Of a stretch of DNA of 64,000 nt, positions 36,634 through 45,364 are shown in pieces. The position numbers and the translations under genes are program-made. Source of the stretch: CALEUX01 sp037439945 (GTDB taxonomy: Bacteria; Bacteroidota; Bacteroidia; Bacteroidales; Marinilabiliaceae); the NCBI GenBank assembly GCA_037439945.1, contig JBBIVA010000005.1, positions 4,398 through 68,397 of the forward strand. The letters run 5' to 3'. The notes under the pieces are model-generated. The model searched no databases. It saw only the letters and a program-made list of their open reading frames with translations, and was not told the origin of the DNA. The stretch's first letter is position 1, and every line of letters begins with the position of its first letter.

Positions 36634-39600
36634 ATGAAAAGAATTATTCCTCAAATAGTTTTAAGCTTAATAACAATTCTTAAGGCCTCAATTGTTGACG
36701 CGGGTGAGTCGCTATTATTTAAACAAATAAGTACCAGCGACGGACTTTCGCAAAATACAGTAAGGTGTATTCATGTTGACCGAAGGGGTTTTGTTTGGGC
36801 CGGTACCTTTGATGGTTTGAACAGATATGACGGTTCAAGGTTTATAATATATAAACCAAGAATTGGAGAAAATTCCCTTTCTGACCATCGGATAAGAAAT
36901 TTGCATGAGGATAAAAACGGTTTTTTATGGGTTAGGAAATACGATAATTCATACAGCTGTTATAATCCTAAAACCGAAACTTTTATTAACCTGCTTTATA
37001 AAAACACATCAATTCCTCTTTCCTTTACAAATTATATTGAAACAACCAATGGTGCAATTTGGCTGTGGGACAGTAGAAAGGGATGTATCAAAATAACAAA
37101 TAATAAAACTGGGTTACCTGAAATTGAATTCATTTCAACGCCCGAAATAAATAACATTTCTCATTCGGGAGTTGAATTTGTCTTTGAAGATTCCCAAAAA
37201 AATGTTTGGATTGGAACTCAAAACGGATTAAATATAGTGACCCAAAATAATGAAGTTGAAACATTCTATAAGGACCATAAAACAAGGGTTTTCAGAAAAT
37301 GTATAGAAATAGATGGTATTATATACTTTATCACCGACCAGAATAATATTTTCAGATATAATCTTTTACAAAAAACCTTTCTTCAGGTAATTGGGACCGA
37401 TAATAGTTGCCAGTTTTTAGATCTCGTAAAATTAAACAGGAAAGAGCTTTTATTAACAACACGATCGCATGGATTATATTCGTTTGATATAAAAACCGGT
37501 ACTTTTAATAATAATCCCTTTCCTCATAATTCAAAAATTGGGAAGTCGGCACAGGTATTAACTGACAACGAGTTGGGAGTGTGGATATATGACCACACAG
37601 GAGTATTAAGGCATTATAACCAACAAACAGGTAAACTTAGGGAATTGCACCTTATACCTAAACATATTGCTTCGGTGATTGACCTGGAAAGATATATTGT
37701 ATATATCGACGCCGAAGGTTCATATTGGATAACAACCTACGGAAACGGTTTATTTAAATATGACCCGGTTACAGGGAACCTGGAAAATTTCAAATACAAC
37801 ACCCAAACCAATAGTCCGGCTTCTGATTACCTCTTATCCATAACCGAAGACCAATCAGGTAATTTGTGGATAGGAAGTGAATATGCCGGTATTGTTAAGG
37901 TTGTAAAACAAAATTACAAAATAAGGTACATCAGGCCCGAAACAGAAAACATACTTGGATCAAGCAATAATGTAAAGGTTATTTTTGAGGATTCGAAGCA
38001 AAATGTTTGGGTGGGTACAAAAAACGGCAGTCTTTATTTGTATGACAAGGATCTGAAAAATTCAAGGTGCGTGCGAAAAAATCTTAATCCGTATACCATA
38101 ATGGAAGACCATAAAAACAGAATATGGATTGGCACAAAAGGAAACGGGATTTATATTTTTGATTTATCAGGAATTAATGAAATTAACCATTTCGTAAATG
38201 ATGAAAATGACCCTGAAAGTTTGGTCCACAATTCGGTTTTTAATATTTTACAGGATAACAATAAAAGGATATGGGTTGGAACATTTGGAGGTGGTCTTAA
38301 TCTTGTTACCGAATCACATGGAAAAACCTCATTTAAACATTTCCTTAAAGACCAGGGTAATAAAAGTTATATAAGATACCTCTATCAGGATAGGTATAAC
38401 AGAATTTGGGCAGGTAGTTATGAAGGGCTTATATGCTTTAAACCTGACGAGTTTATAAACAACAGCGAAAAATATATAATATACATATACGACCCTAAAA
38501 ATATTGACGGGTTGAATTGCAACGACATAAAAACAATATTTGAGGATAATTACAACCAATTGTGGATAGGGACTGCCGGCGGCGGTTTAAACCTTTTTGT
38601 TGAAGAAAGTAAAAATGGTATTAATGGTAGGTTCATTAAGTACACAACACAGCAAGGCCTTCCGTCAGATGTTGTTACTGCAATACTTGAGAGTAAAGAT
38701 TCAATTTTATGGATTAGCACCGAAAATGGAATTACCAGGTTTGGCAATACCGATAAAACATTTATGACATATTATTTTTCTGAGCGTACCTTTGGGAACC
38801 ATTATAATGAAAATGCCTGTGCGTTAAGAAAAAACGGTGAGATGCTTTGGGGAACTTTAGATGGATTAATTGCTTTTGATCCTGAAAAGTTCATTAAGGA
38901 TAACCAGGTACCACCGGTTATATTAACCGACCTGTTCATTTACGATCAACGCATTGAAACTAAACATGTTAACTCCCCGTTAAAAGAATCAATTACCCTC
39001 GTTAACCTTATTAAACTTAACCATAAGCAGAATACTTTTACCATTCATTTTTCAAGTTTGAACCTTACCGACCCAAAAATGAATAAGTATTCCTATATTA
39101 TGGAACCCTTCGACAAATATTGGAGTTTGCCTGGATATTACAATGAAGCCACATACAAAAACCTGCCGCCAGGAACATATACTTTTAAAGTAAAAGGCTC
39201 AAATGCCGATGGTAAATGGAACAGCACTGCAACAGAAATTAAGGTTATTGTAACACCACCATTCTGGAAATCAAATTTTGCCATAGGTATTTACATTGTG
39301 GTGGTATTATTACTATTGGGCTTAACCTTTATGGTAATATTTAAGATAAGTAATTTAAATAATATCGTTAGAGTAGAAAAACAACTAACTGATTACAAAT
39401 TAAGGTTTTTTACCAATATATCACATGAGTTCCGTACACCCTTAACCCTTATAAAAGGTGCAGTTGAAAGTCTTTGGGATAATAATGAAATACCTGAGTC
39501 TTCACGTAAGCAGGTTGAAGTACTTAATCGCAATACAAAACAAATGACCAGGTTAATAGACCAACTACTTGAATTCAGAAAAATACAAAATAATGTTCTT

Positions 39601-40968
39601 ACCCTAAACCTTGAATTAACTGAACTATCGGAATATATGGGTGCAATTTTTAATTCATTCAGCGAAATTGCCATTCAAAAAAACATTAAATACAGTTACA
39701 AAATAACCCCCGATAAATGGGAGCTATATATTGACCACAATAAACTTGAAAAAATTGTTTACAACCTTCTGTCTAATGCTTTTAAATTTACCCAAACCGG
39801 TGGTAGTATTGAACTAAAAGTTGAAAAAAACAATGAAAACCACAATTGCCTTATTTCTGTAACTGATAATGGCATTGGTGTACCTAAAGAAAAGCAACAT
39901 TTGCTCTTTAGCAGATTTATGCAGGCAAACTTTTCATCAGAAGGAACGGGTGTTGGATTGTCGTTGGTTAAAGAATTTACCGAAACACATAAGGGAACCG
40001 TTTGGTTTGAAGAAAATCCGAGTGGAGGTTCAATATTCAGGGTTGAAATACCAGGACTGGCCAATGCCTATAAAGATGTAAATTTTGTTTCAAACCAATT
40101 GGGCCATACAGACCATTTAATTCAGGACGATATTGAGAATCCTTGGGAAAATCAACCTGATTCAATTAAGAATAGCTTAGATACCCCCCACGATTGGAAC
40201 ATTCTTATTATTGATGACAACCAGGATATTAGGGATTATTTAAATGAAGAACTGGGAAAACATTTTAATACCGAAACTGCCGGAAATGGAAAAATTGGAC
40301 TTGAAATGGCTTTATCAAATAATCCCGATTTAATTATCAGCGATGTAAAAATGCCTGAGATGGATGGTTTTGAAGTAACATCAACACTAAAAAGCGATTT
40401 TCAAACCAGCCATATACCAATTATTTTACTTACCGCATTTGTTTCAGAAGATTTAAAGTTAAAGGGCAGCGATTTGGGTGCAGATGCGTATATAATGAAA
40501 CCTTTCAGTTTAAAATATTTAATATCAAGGGTTTATAAATTAATTGAACAACGTGAAATGCTAAAGAAGCGTTTTTCGGTAGATATTAATACAAAGGAAA
40601 ACTTGCTGAGCAATACTGGAAAAGACAAAGAGTTTTATCTAAGAATTAACAATATTATTGAGGATAATATAGATAACCCCAATTTTTCAATTGATGAGTT
40701 TACCGAGCTTTCGGGGCAAAGAAGGACTATTTTCTTTAAAAAAATAAAAGGATTAACAGGATATTCGCCCAACGAGCTTCTAAAAATAAAACGGATGAAA
40801 AAAGCGGCCGAGTTACTATTACAGGGTAACCACACCGTTGCCGAAGTTTCATGGAAGGTTGGTATTGAGGACCAGTTTTATTTCAGTAAATGTTTTAAGG
40901 CCCAATTTGGGTGTTCACCATCAAAATATGCCGATTTACAAAATAACAAAAGGTTATCGGTAAATTAA
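36634..40968 (+). CDS. Hybrid two-component system sensor/regulator (HTCS)
   Basis: This 1444-residue one-protein signalling system spans the inner membrane. After a signal peptide, residues about 30-770 form two propeller blocks of Reg_prop repeats (recurring NVWIGTxNG and RIWxGT). A Y_Y_Y domain (about 790-870) follows, then a membrane helix (883-906). The HisKA domain has His931 in NISHEFRTP; the HATPase has SNAFKF and GTGVGLSLV. The receiver has Asp1237 in ISDVKMPEMDG. The C-terminus (about 1335-1440) is an AraC helix-turn-helix. HTCS proteins sense oligosaccharides in the periplasm and activate their PUL. It converges on GH115 with a 4-bp overlap. Confidence 0.96.
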   Translation: MKRIIPQIVLSLITILKASIVDAGESLLFKQISTSDGLSQNTVRCIHVDRRGFVWAGTFDGLNRYDGSRFIIYKPRIGENSLSDHRIRNLHEDKNGFLWVRKYDNSYSCYNPKTETFINLLYKNTSIPLSFTNYIETTNGAIWLWDSRKGCIKITNNKTGLPEIEFISTPEINNISHSGVEFVFEDSQKNVWIGTQNGLNIVTQNNEVETFYKDHKTRVFRKCIEIDGIIYFITDQNNIFRYNLLQKTFLQVIGTDNSCQFLDLVKLNRKELLLTTRSHGLYSFDIKTGTFNNNPFPHNSKIGKSAQVLTDNELGVWIYDHTGVLRHYNQQTGKLRELHLIPKHIASVIDLERYIVYIDAEGSYWITTYGNGLFKYDPVTGNLENFKYNTQTNSPASDYLLSITEDQSGNLWIGSEYAGIVKVVKQNYKIRYIRPETENILGSSNNVKVIFEDSKQNVWVGTKNGSLYLYDKDLKNSRCVRKNLNPYTIMEDHKNRIWIGTKGNGIYIFDLSGINEINHFVNDENDPESLVHNSVFNILQDNNKRIWVGTFGGGLNLVTESHGKTSFKHFLKDQGNKSYIRYLYQDRYNRIWAGSYEGLICFKPDEFINNSEKYIIYIYDPKNIDGLNCNDIKTIFEDNYNQLWIGTAGGGLNLFVEESKNGINGRFIKYTTQQGLPSDVVTAILESKDSILWISTENGITRFGNTDKTFMTYYFSERTFGNHYNENACALRKNGEMLWGTLDGLIAFDPEKFIKDNQVPPVILTDLFIYDQRIETKHVNSPLKESITLVNLIKLNHKQNTFTIHFSSLNLTDPKMNKYSYIMEPFDKYWSLPGYYNEATYKNLPPGTYTFKVKGSNADGKWNSTATEIKVIVTPPFWKSNFAIGIYIVVVLLLLGLTFMVIFKISNLNNIVRVEKQLTDYKLRFFTNISHEFRTPLTLIKGAVESLWDNNEIPESSRKQVEVLNRNTKQMTRLIDQLLEFRKIQNNVLTLNLELTELSEYMGAIFNSFSEIAIQKNIKYSYKITPDKWELYIDHNKLEKIVYNLLSNAFKFTQTGGSIELKVEKNNENHNCLISVTDNGIGVPKEKQHLLFSRFMQANFSSEGTGVGLSLVKEFTETHKGTVWFEENPSGGSIFRVEIPGLANAYKDVNFVSNQLGHTDHLIQDDIENPWENQPDSIKNSLDTPHDWNILIIDDNQDIRDYLNEELGKHFNTETAGNGKIGLEMALSNNPDLIISDVKMPEMDGFEVTSTLKSDFQTSHIPIILLTAFVSEDLKLKGSDLGADAYIMKPFSLKYLISRVYKLIEQREMLKKRFSVDINTKENLLSNTGKDKEFYLRINNIIEDNIDNPNFSIDEFTELSGQRRTIFFKKIKGLTGYSPNELLKIKRMKKAAELLLQGNHTVAEVSWKVGIEDQFYFSKCFKAQFGCSPSKYADLQNNKRLSVN

Positions 40969-43865
40969 AGGGCCCTGGTCTCCTTTTTCGCCGAGTAGGT
41001 TTTTACAAGGCCCCCACAATCAATTTCAATACGGTCGATAGTTACAGCCGGATCAACGGCAAATATTTTCAGTACATGTTTACCACTTTTATTCAGTTTG
41101 TGGGTGGTTACCAACTCGCTGTTATTACGTAAAACATTTTGTTTCCAGCCTTCACTCCTCCCAAAGGTGCGGCAATCAACTATTTGCGGTACAGCATCGT
41201 TAACAGCTATTCCAAAACGGGCGCTGTAATTTAAATTTACCGGATGTACCGGTATTACAAAAACCTTAATGGTTATTTCGCCGCTTTTTTCGGTATAAAA
41301 ATCATACTCAAGTATGGATGATTTTTTTATGTTGGAATTATTATTGCCTTTAAAAGTAAATGGGTTAACCCAAATTGAGCTACCCTGATACCCAAGTCCA
41401 TCAATTACATTCCATTCATTTAATTCCGATTCTATAATGCGATTGGCATTTTGAGCAAAAATTGAAATATAACCGTTTTCATCAACAAAAATATCTTTAT
41501 TATTTTCATGTAAACCTTTCAATTTAACAGCCAATATTGATATGGTATATTCATTTTTACCAGATTTAAACTTAATAAAACCCTTATTCTGGTTTCCTGA
41601 TGGAGTTTTGTCCCAGTCAACGGATATCCAAACTCTTTTTTGCCTAAACCCGTCATCAGGTTTTAAAATACCACCCTGGCAACTTGTTCTAATCCAATCG
41701 GCAGAAGGGGTTGCAATCCAGTTCACTTCTGCTTCATTTTGCAAAAAAACATCTATAAAATATTGTTTTTTGGTAACATTGTTAAAAGTTGGTAATGCCA
41801 ATGGCCCGTAAATTCCTTCAATACGCCTGATTTCTTCATCACCTTCAACGGCAATTCCCCAATCAACCACATTTTTAAACTGCCATTTAGGAATTGGTGG
41901 CATTTTAAATACGGGCAAACTTCGGGGTGCCATAAACATCATTCCTTTCCATTTACCATTGGCCAAAATATTATTATAATAATCAGTTAATGCTGCTATG
42001 CTATCAAAAGCCTCTTCTGATTTTACAGCTAACTCATTGGCTATAGTCCTGTTTTGTCTGGCATAATAATAGGCTTTTTCTAAATATAAAACTCTTTTAT
42101 TCATGAGTGATGCAGCCACAACAGGGTATTCAACCAGTTGAAAAAAAGCGTCAGCCAGATGGGCCGGAATTTGATGGCGAATGGTAACAGCTTTGGCCGT
42201 GAGATAATTAAACTTATTAATTCGTTGTTGAGCTTCATCTCCACCTTCAAAATGGTTGTACTCTGTGTAATGGGTTTTTCGTGTTGGTTCAGTCTGGCTC
42301 CAGCCCATAAATTCAGGCCTTCTTTCAAAATTTAAGTTATAATAAAACCACATTACACCGGCAATTTCTTCACCTGCAATTTTTCCGAAAATATCGGTGT
42401 ACCATTTATATAAATGGTTTTTAACCGATTGGGGAGTTGAAAATTTGTTGGTATCCCAGGCCATATCCAAAAAAAGGGAAGTTCCGTATTCATTTGGCTT
42501 TAAGTCGCCCACATTAACAACCCAAATTTTTGTTGATTTAAACCGAAAAGCTTTATACATCTCCATCCATACAAGTGCAGGGTGAGTTGTACTTAACCAT
42601 AAATAATCATGTGGCCTGCCCCAATATGAAAGATGGTAATAAACCCCGCTTCCACCCGTCCTGTTTTGCTGCATTTCATCTGAAAACCTTTGTATGTAGC
42701 CATAGTTATCATCGGGCCACACTATTGTAATATCATCTGGAATTTTCAACCCTGAATCATAAATATCCAATACTTCCTTATAAGCTGTAAAGGCCTGGGG
42801 TATTTTGGTTATATCGCTGTTAACATGCTTATTAATTAATTTCCGTTGTTCGTCAATAATTTGTTCAAGCGCTGTAATCTGTTCCTGCACAGAGCCTGCA
42901 CCAACCATTCCGGAATCGTGAATTCCCCTCATACCAAGTGTATATACACTTTCAAAGGTACTGCTCGCCTTAACCCTTTCTTCCCAATAGTTTAATACTT
43001 TTTCCCTGTTGGTAAAAAAATTGTATTCGCCCCTTTCTGAATGGTTCCATTCGTCAACATTATTACGAAGCATTGGTTCGGCATGGGAGCTACCCACAAC
43101 AATACCATAATTATTGGCAGTAACAGGGTTTTCAGGATTTTTATAAAAGGCATTGGTGCAAGGGTGCATAGCAGGCCATATTAAATTGGCTCGTAAACGT
43201 AACAGAAGTTCAAAAATCGCAGAATAGCTTCGGGGCCCAATATTTCCTTCGGAAGGCTCAAATGTTTTCGATGCCCAGGGGTTAAGCCCCCAACACTCAT
43301 CATTTAAAAAAATTCCCCGGTATTTTACTGATGGCTCTTCTGATGTGAACCTTATTTCGGGTATTGAAACCCGCTCTTTTTGCCCAGGATTAACATCGGC
43401 CCACCAGTGCCATGGAGATACACCTATTAAACCCGACAAATGAAAAACTCCATAGGCTGTTCCGCGTTTATCTGAACCATATATTACCAAAGCATTTTTT
43501 ACTTTAGAAAATGGGTTACGTACCGGTTTGATGTTAAATGTCTCCCATTTGCCTTTTAAGTTATCTGTTTCAATTAGTTTTCTTGTATTAAGGTTTTTAA
43601 TTAAGTTGCTTCCGTTAATACTACCAATTATTATGGCATTTCCCGATACTTTTTCAGGATTGGTTGAAAGTTCAGCTTTGATACCGGTAATTAGTTCAAA
43701 ATCACTTGCCAGGGCATTAGCAACTATTTCAATTGTTTTTTCATCACTATTATCGTAAATAATTGTTATCGGTTTTTTTTGTGAATGTGAAACGAACATA
43801 TTGCCCTGACCCGATACCGTAAAAAAAATCAGTGTTATAAAAGAAAGTGATAAAAGTAATTTCAT
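40965..43865 (-). CDS. GH115 family alpha-glucuronidase-like hydrolase
   Basis: This 966-residue periplasmic enzyme belongs to GH115, known for removing 1,2-linked (4-O-methyl-)glucuronic acid from xylan. Recognisable stretches are SPWHWWADVNPG, KYRGIFLNDECWGLNPWA, GIHDSGMVG, VWPDDNYGYIQRFS, VNVGDLKPNEYG and FYYNLNFERRPEFMGWS. A C-terminal beta domain (about 770-960) resembles the Ig-like GH115 module. I begin at ATG 43865 (MKLLLSLSFITLIFF, signal peptide) rather than 43904. In a pectin locus the target could be glucuronic acid on rhamnogalacturonan or arabinogalactan side chains. It is last in the minus-strand run. Confidence 0.9.
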   Translation of the reverse strand: MKLLLSLSFITLIFFTVSGQGNMFVSHSQKKPITIIYDNSDEKTIEIVANALASDFELITGIKAELSTNPEKVSGNAIIIGSINGSNLIKNLNTRKLIETDNLKGKWETFNIKPVRNPFSKVKNALVIYGSDKRGTAYGVFHLSGLIGVSPWHWWADVNPGQKERVSIPEIRFTSEEPSVKYRGIFLNDECWGLNPWASKTFEPSEGNIGPRSYSAIFELLLRLRANLIWPAMHPCTNAFYKNPENPVTANNYGIVVGSSHAEPMLRNNVDEWNHSERGEYNFFTNREKVLNYWEERVKASSTFESVYTLGMRGIHDSGMVGAGSVQEQITALEQIIDEQRKLINKHVNSDITKIPQAFTAYKEVLDIYDSGLKIPDDITIVWPDDNYGYIQRFSDEMQQNRTGGSGVYYHLSYWGRPHDYLWLSTTHPALVWMEMYKAFRFKSTKIWVVNVGDLKPNEYGTSLFLDMAWDTNKFSTPQSVKNHLYKWYTDIFGKIAGEEIAGVMWFYYNLNFERRPEFMGWSQTEPTRKTHYTEYNHFEGGDEAQQRINKFNYLTAKAVTIRHQIPAHLADAFFQLVEYPVVAASLMNKRVLYLEKAYYYARQNRTIANELAVKSEEAFDSIAALTDYYNNILANGKWKGMMFMAPRSLPVFKMPPIPKWQFKNVVDWGIAVEGDEEIRRIEGIYGPLALPTFNNVTKKQYFIDVFLQNEAEVNWIATPSADWIRTSCQGGILKPDDGFRQKRVWISVDWDKTPSGNQNKGFIKFKSGKNEYTISILAVKLKGLHENNKDIFVDENGYISIFAQNANRIIESELNEWNVIDGLGYQGSSIWVNPFTFKGNNNSNIKKSSILEYDFYTEKSGEITIKVFVIPVHPVNLNYSARFGIAVNDAVPQIVDCRTFGRSEGWKQNVLRNNSELVTTHKLNKSGKHVLKIFAVDPAVTIDRIEIDCGGLVKTYSAKKETRAL

Positions 43866-43978
43866 TTCAGGCTTTTTTAGGATAATAATTCGTTTCAAAC
43901 ACAAAGTAACGGTTCAGAAAACCAATATTACAAGATATACACTAATTGATACTAAATATATGGTAATCCTTTTTAAAT

Positions 43979-45337
43979 TTACCTTTTCAGCCACTTTTTA
44001 GGAACAGGAATAACACATATATTCATTGACCGGTTATCTTTGGAAAGCATTGCCGATTGTATCTGAATTTTAGATCCGTCAGGGCTGAATGTTGGGTGCG
44101 GATGATCTGCTGCTGTTGGTTTATGCCCGGTTGATAGTAAAATCATCTCACCTGTTTCCCTGTTTATCAGGTAAATATTTCTTGCGAAATCATCGCCGGC
44201 AACAAAACGTTTATCGGACGATCCCGTAACATGCCAAAACCCACTGCCAGAAGGGGTTTGTCCGGCTAATACCATTTCACGGGAATTGATGTTTACGATA
44301 CCCAGCCCTGTAGGTTTTTCGCGGGTTCCACAATTTCCCCAACCGGGCTCCTGGCCCGGGTTAACACCATACACCCCCGTACCTTTATAAGAAGTGGTAT
44401 CTTTATTTAACCGGATTTGGCGATGACCCATTATTGCAATTGCAACTTCATTTTGACTAATAATTGCTTCATGGGTTACCCACTCATGTGGGGCCTCAGG
44501 ATATAATGGCCTTAGCCCGCTTCCATCAGAATTAACAATCCAGGTACGTTGTGGTGATTTTCCGCCTGTTTCCCAGCAAAAAACAATTTGCCCCGGCACC
44601 CACGGATTTGATTGTAAATGACCAATTTGAAACGGTACTGAAATAACATATTTTGTTTCACCGGTTTTTAAGTTCATCCCGGCAATCCCTGCGGGCCCCG
44701 CCCCCATTTTTCGTGGGCCAAAATTTGGCTCAATCGTTGTGCCTGGGGGCAGATGGTGGTATGCCAATTCTTTCCCTACACTAAACCAAACCCATTCTTC
44801 ATCAGCATCCAGGGCCATATCCCCATTGGCCTTAAACTCTGATGGTATTATTCCACAAATTCGCTGATAATCTGATTTTTGTTTCAATTTACCCGTTTTG
44901 CAATCAACAAATAACCGACCAAGGTCAACTTCAACAACTGCAGTTGAATTATCTAGTGAATCTTTACCGGCATTTTGCATAAAGTAAAGCTTCATGGATT
45001 TGCGGGCAACATTTAACATCCCTTTGTACCCACCCTCAGTAACCTGTATTATTTTGCCCGATTTTTCATTTACAGCAAGCGCTTCCCCACGTGCCCTGTT
45101 GGAGCGGAATACAAGCCATTTTCCATCTGAAGTCCATTGGTTATGTGTTTGATATATCTTATAGTCGCCCTCAGGTTTACTTGTTAAAAAAATTAATTTA
45201 CTTCCAGTTAATGGGTCTTTAATCACCTTACGTTCTGACCTATAAACTTTACCTATTTGGGACATACCCGGTATTACTACACCCAAACAGAAAATAAAAA
45301 AAGCAACCCTTATGATATTCCTAAATATAAAATTCAT
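43979..45337 (-). CDS. Oligogalacturonate lyase-like protein (PL22 type)
   Basis: This 452-residue seven-bladed propeller is related to oligogalacturonate lyase (PL22), which splits short (unsaturated) oligogalacturonides by beta-elimination with Mn2+. Visible family blocks are KIYQTHNQWTSDGKWLVFRS, HLQSNPWVPGQIVFCWETGG, EAPHEWVTHEAII and a C-terminal DHPHPTFSPDGSKIQ; the His residues of these blocks are likely metal or catalytic residues. Classic PL22 is cytoplasmic, but this one has a signal peptide from ATG 45337 (MNFIFRNIIRVAFF to GMSQ), so it acts in the periplasm. Lyase versus non-catalytic homologue cannot be settled here. Confidence 0.82.
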   Translation of the reverse strand: MNFIFRNIIRVAFFIFCLGVVIPGMSQIGKVYRSERKVIKDPLTGSKLIFLTSKPEGDYKIYQTHNQWTSDGKWLVFRSNRARGEALAVNEKSGKIIQVTEGGYKGMLNVARKSMKLYFMQNAGKDSLDNSTAVVEVDLGRLFVDCKTGKLKQKSDYQRICGIIPSEFKANGDMALDADEEWVWFSVGKELAYHHLPPGTTIEPNFGPRKMGAGPAGIAGMNLKTGETKYVISVPFQIGHLQSNPWVPGQIVFCWETGGKSPQRTWIVNSDGSGLRPLYPEAPHEWVTHEAIISQNEVAIAIMGHRQIRLNKDTTSYKGTGVYGVNPGQEPGWGNCGTREKPTGLGIVNINSREMVLAGQTPSGSGFWHVTGSSDKRFVAGDDFARNIYLINRETGEMILLSTGHKPTAADHPHPTFSPDGSKIQIQSAMLSKDNRSMNICVIPVPKKWLKR

Positions 45338-45364
45338 TTTCAATAATTTACACCTCAAATTTTT

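Noticed and set aside
43866..43904. Longer start for GH115
   Set aside because: The added 13 residues precede a clear signal peptide starting at 43865.
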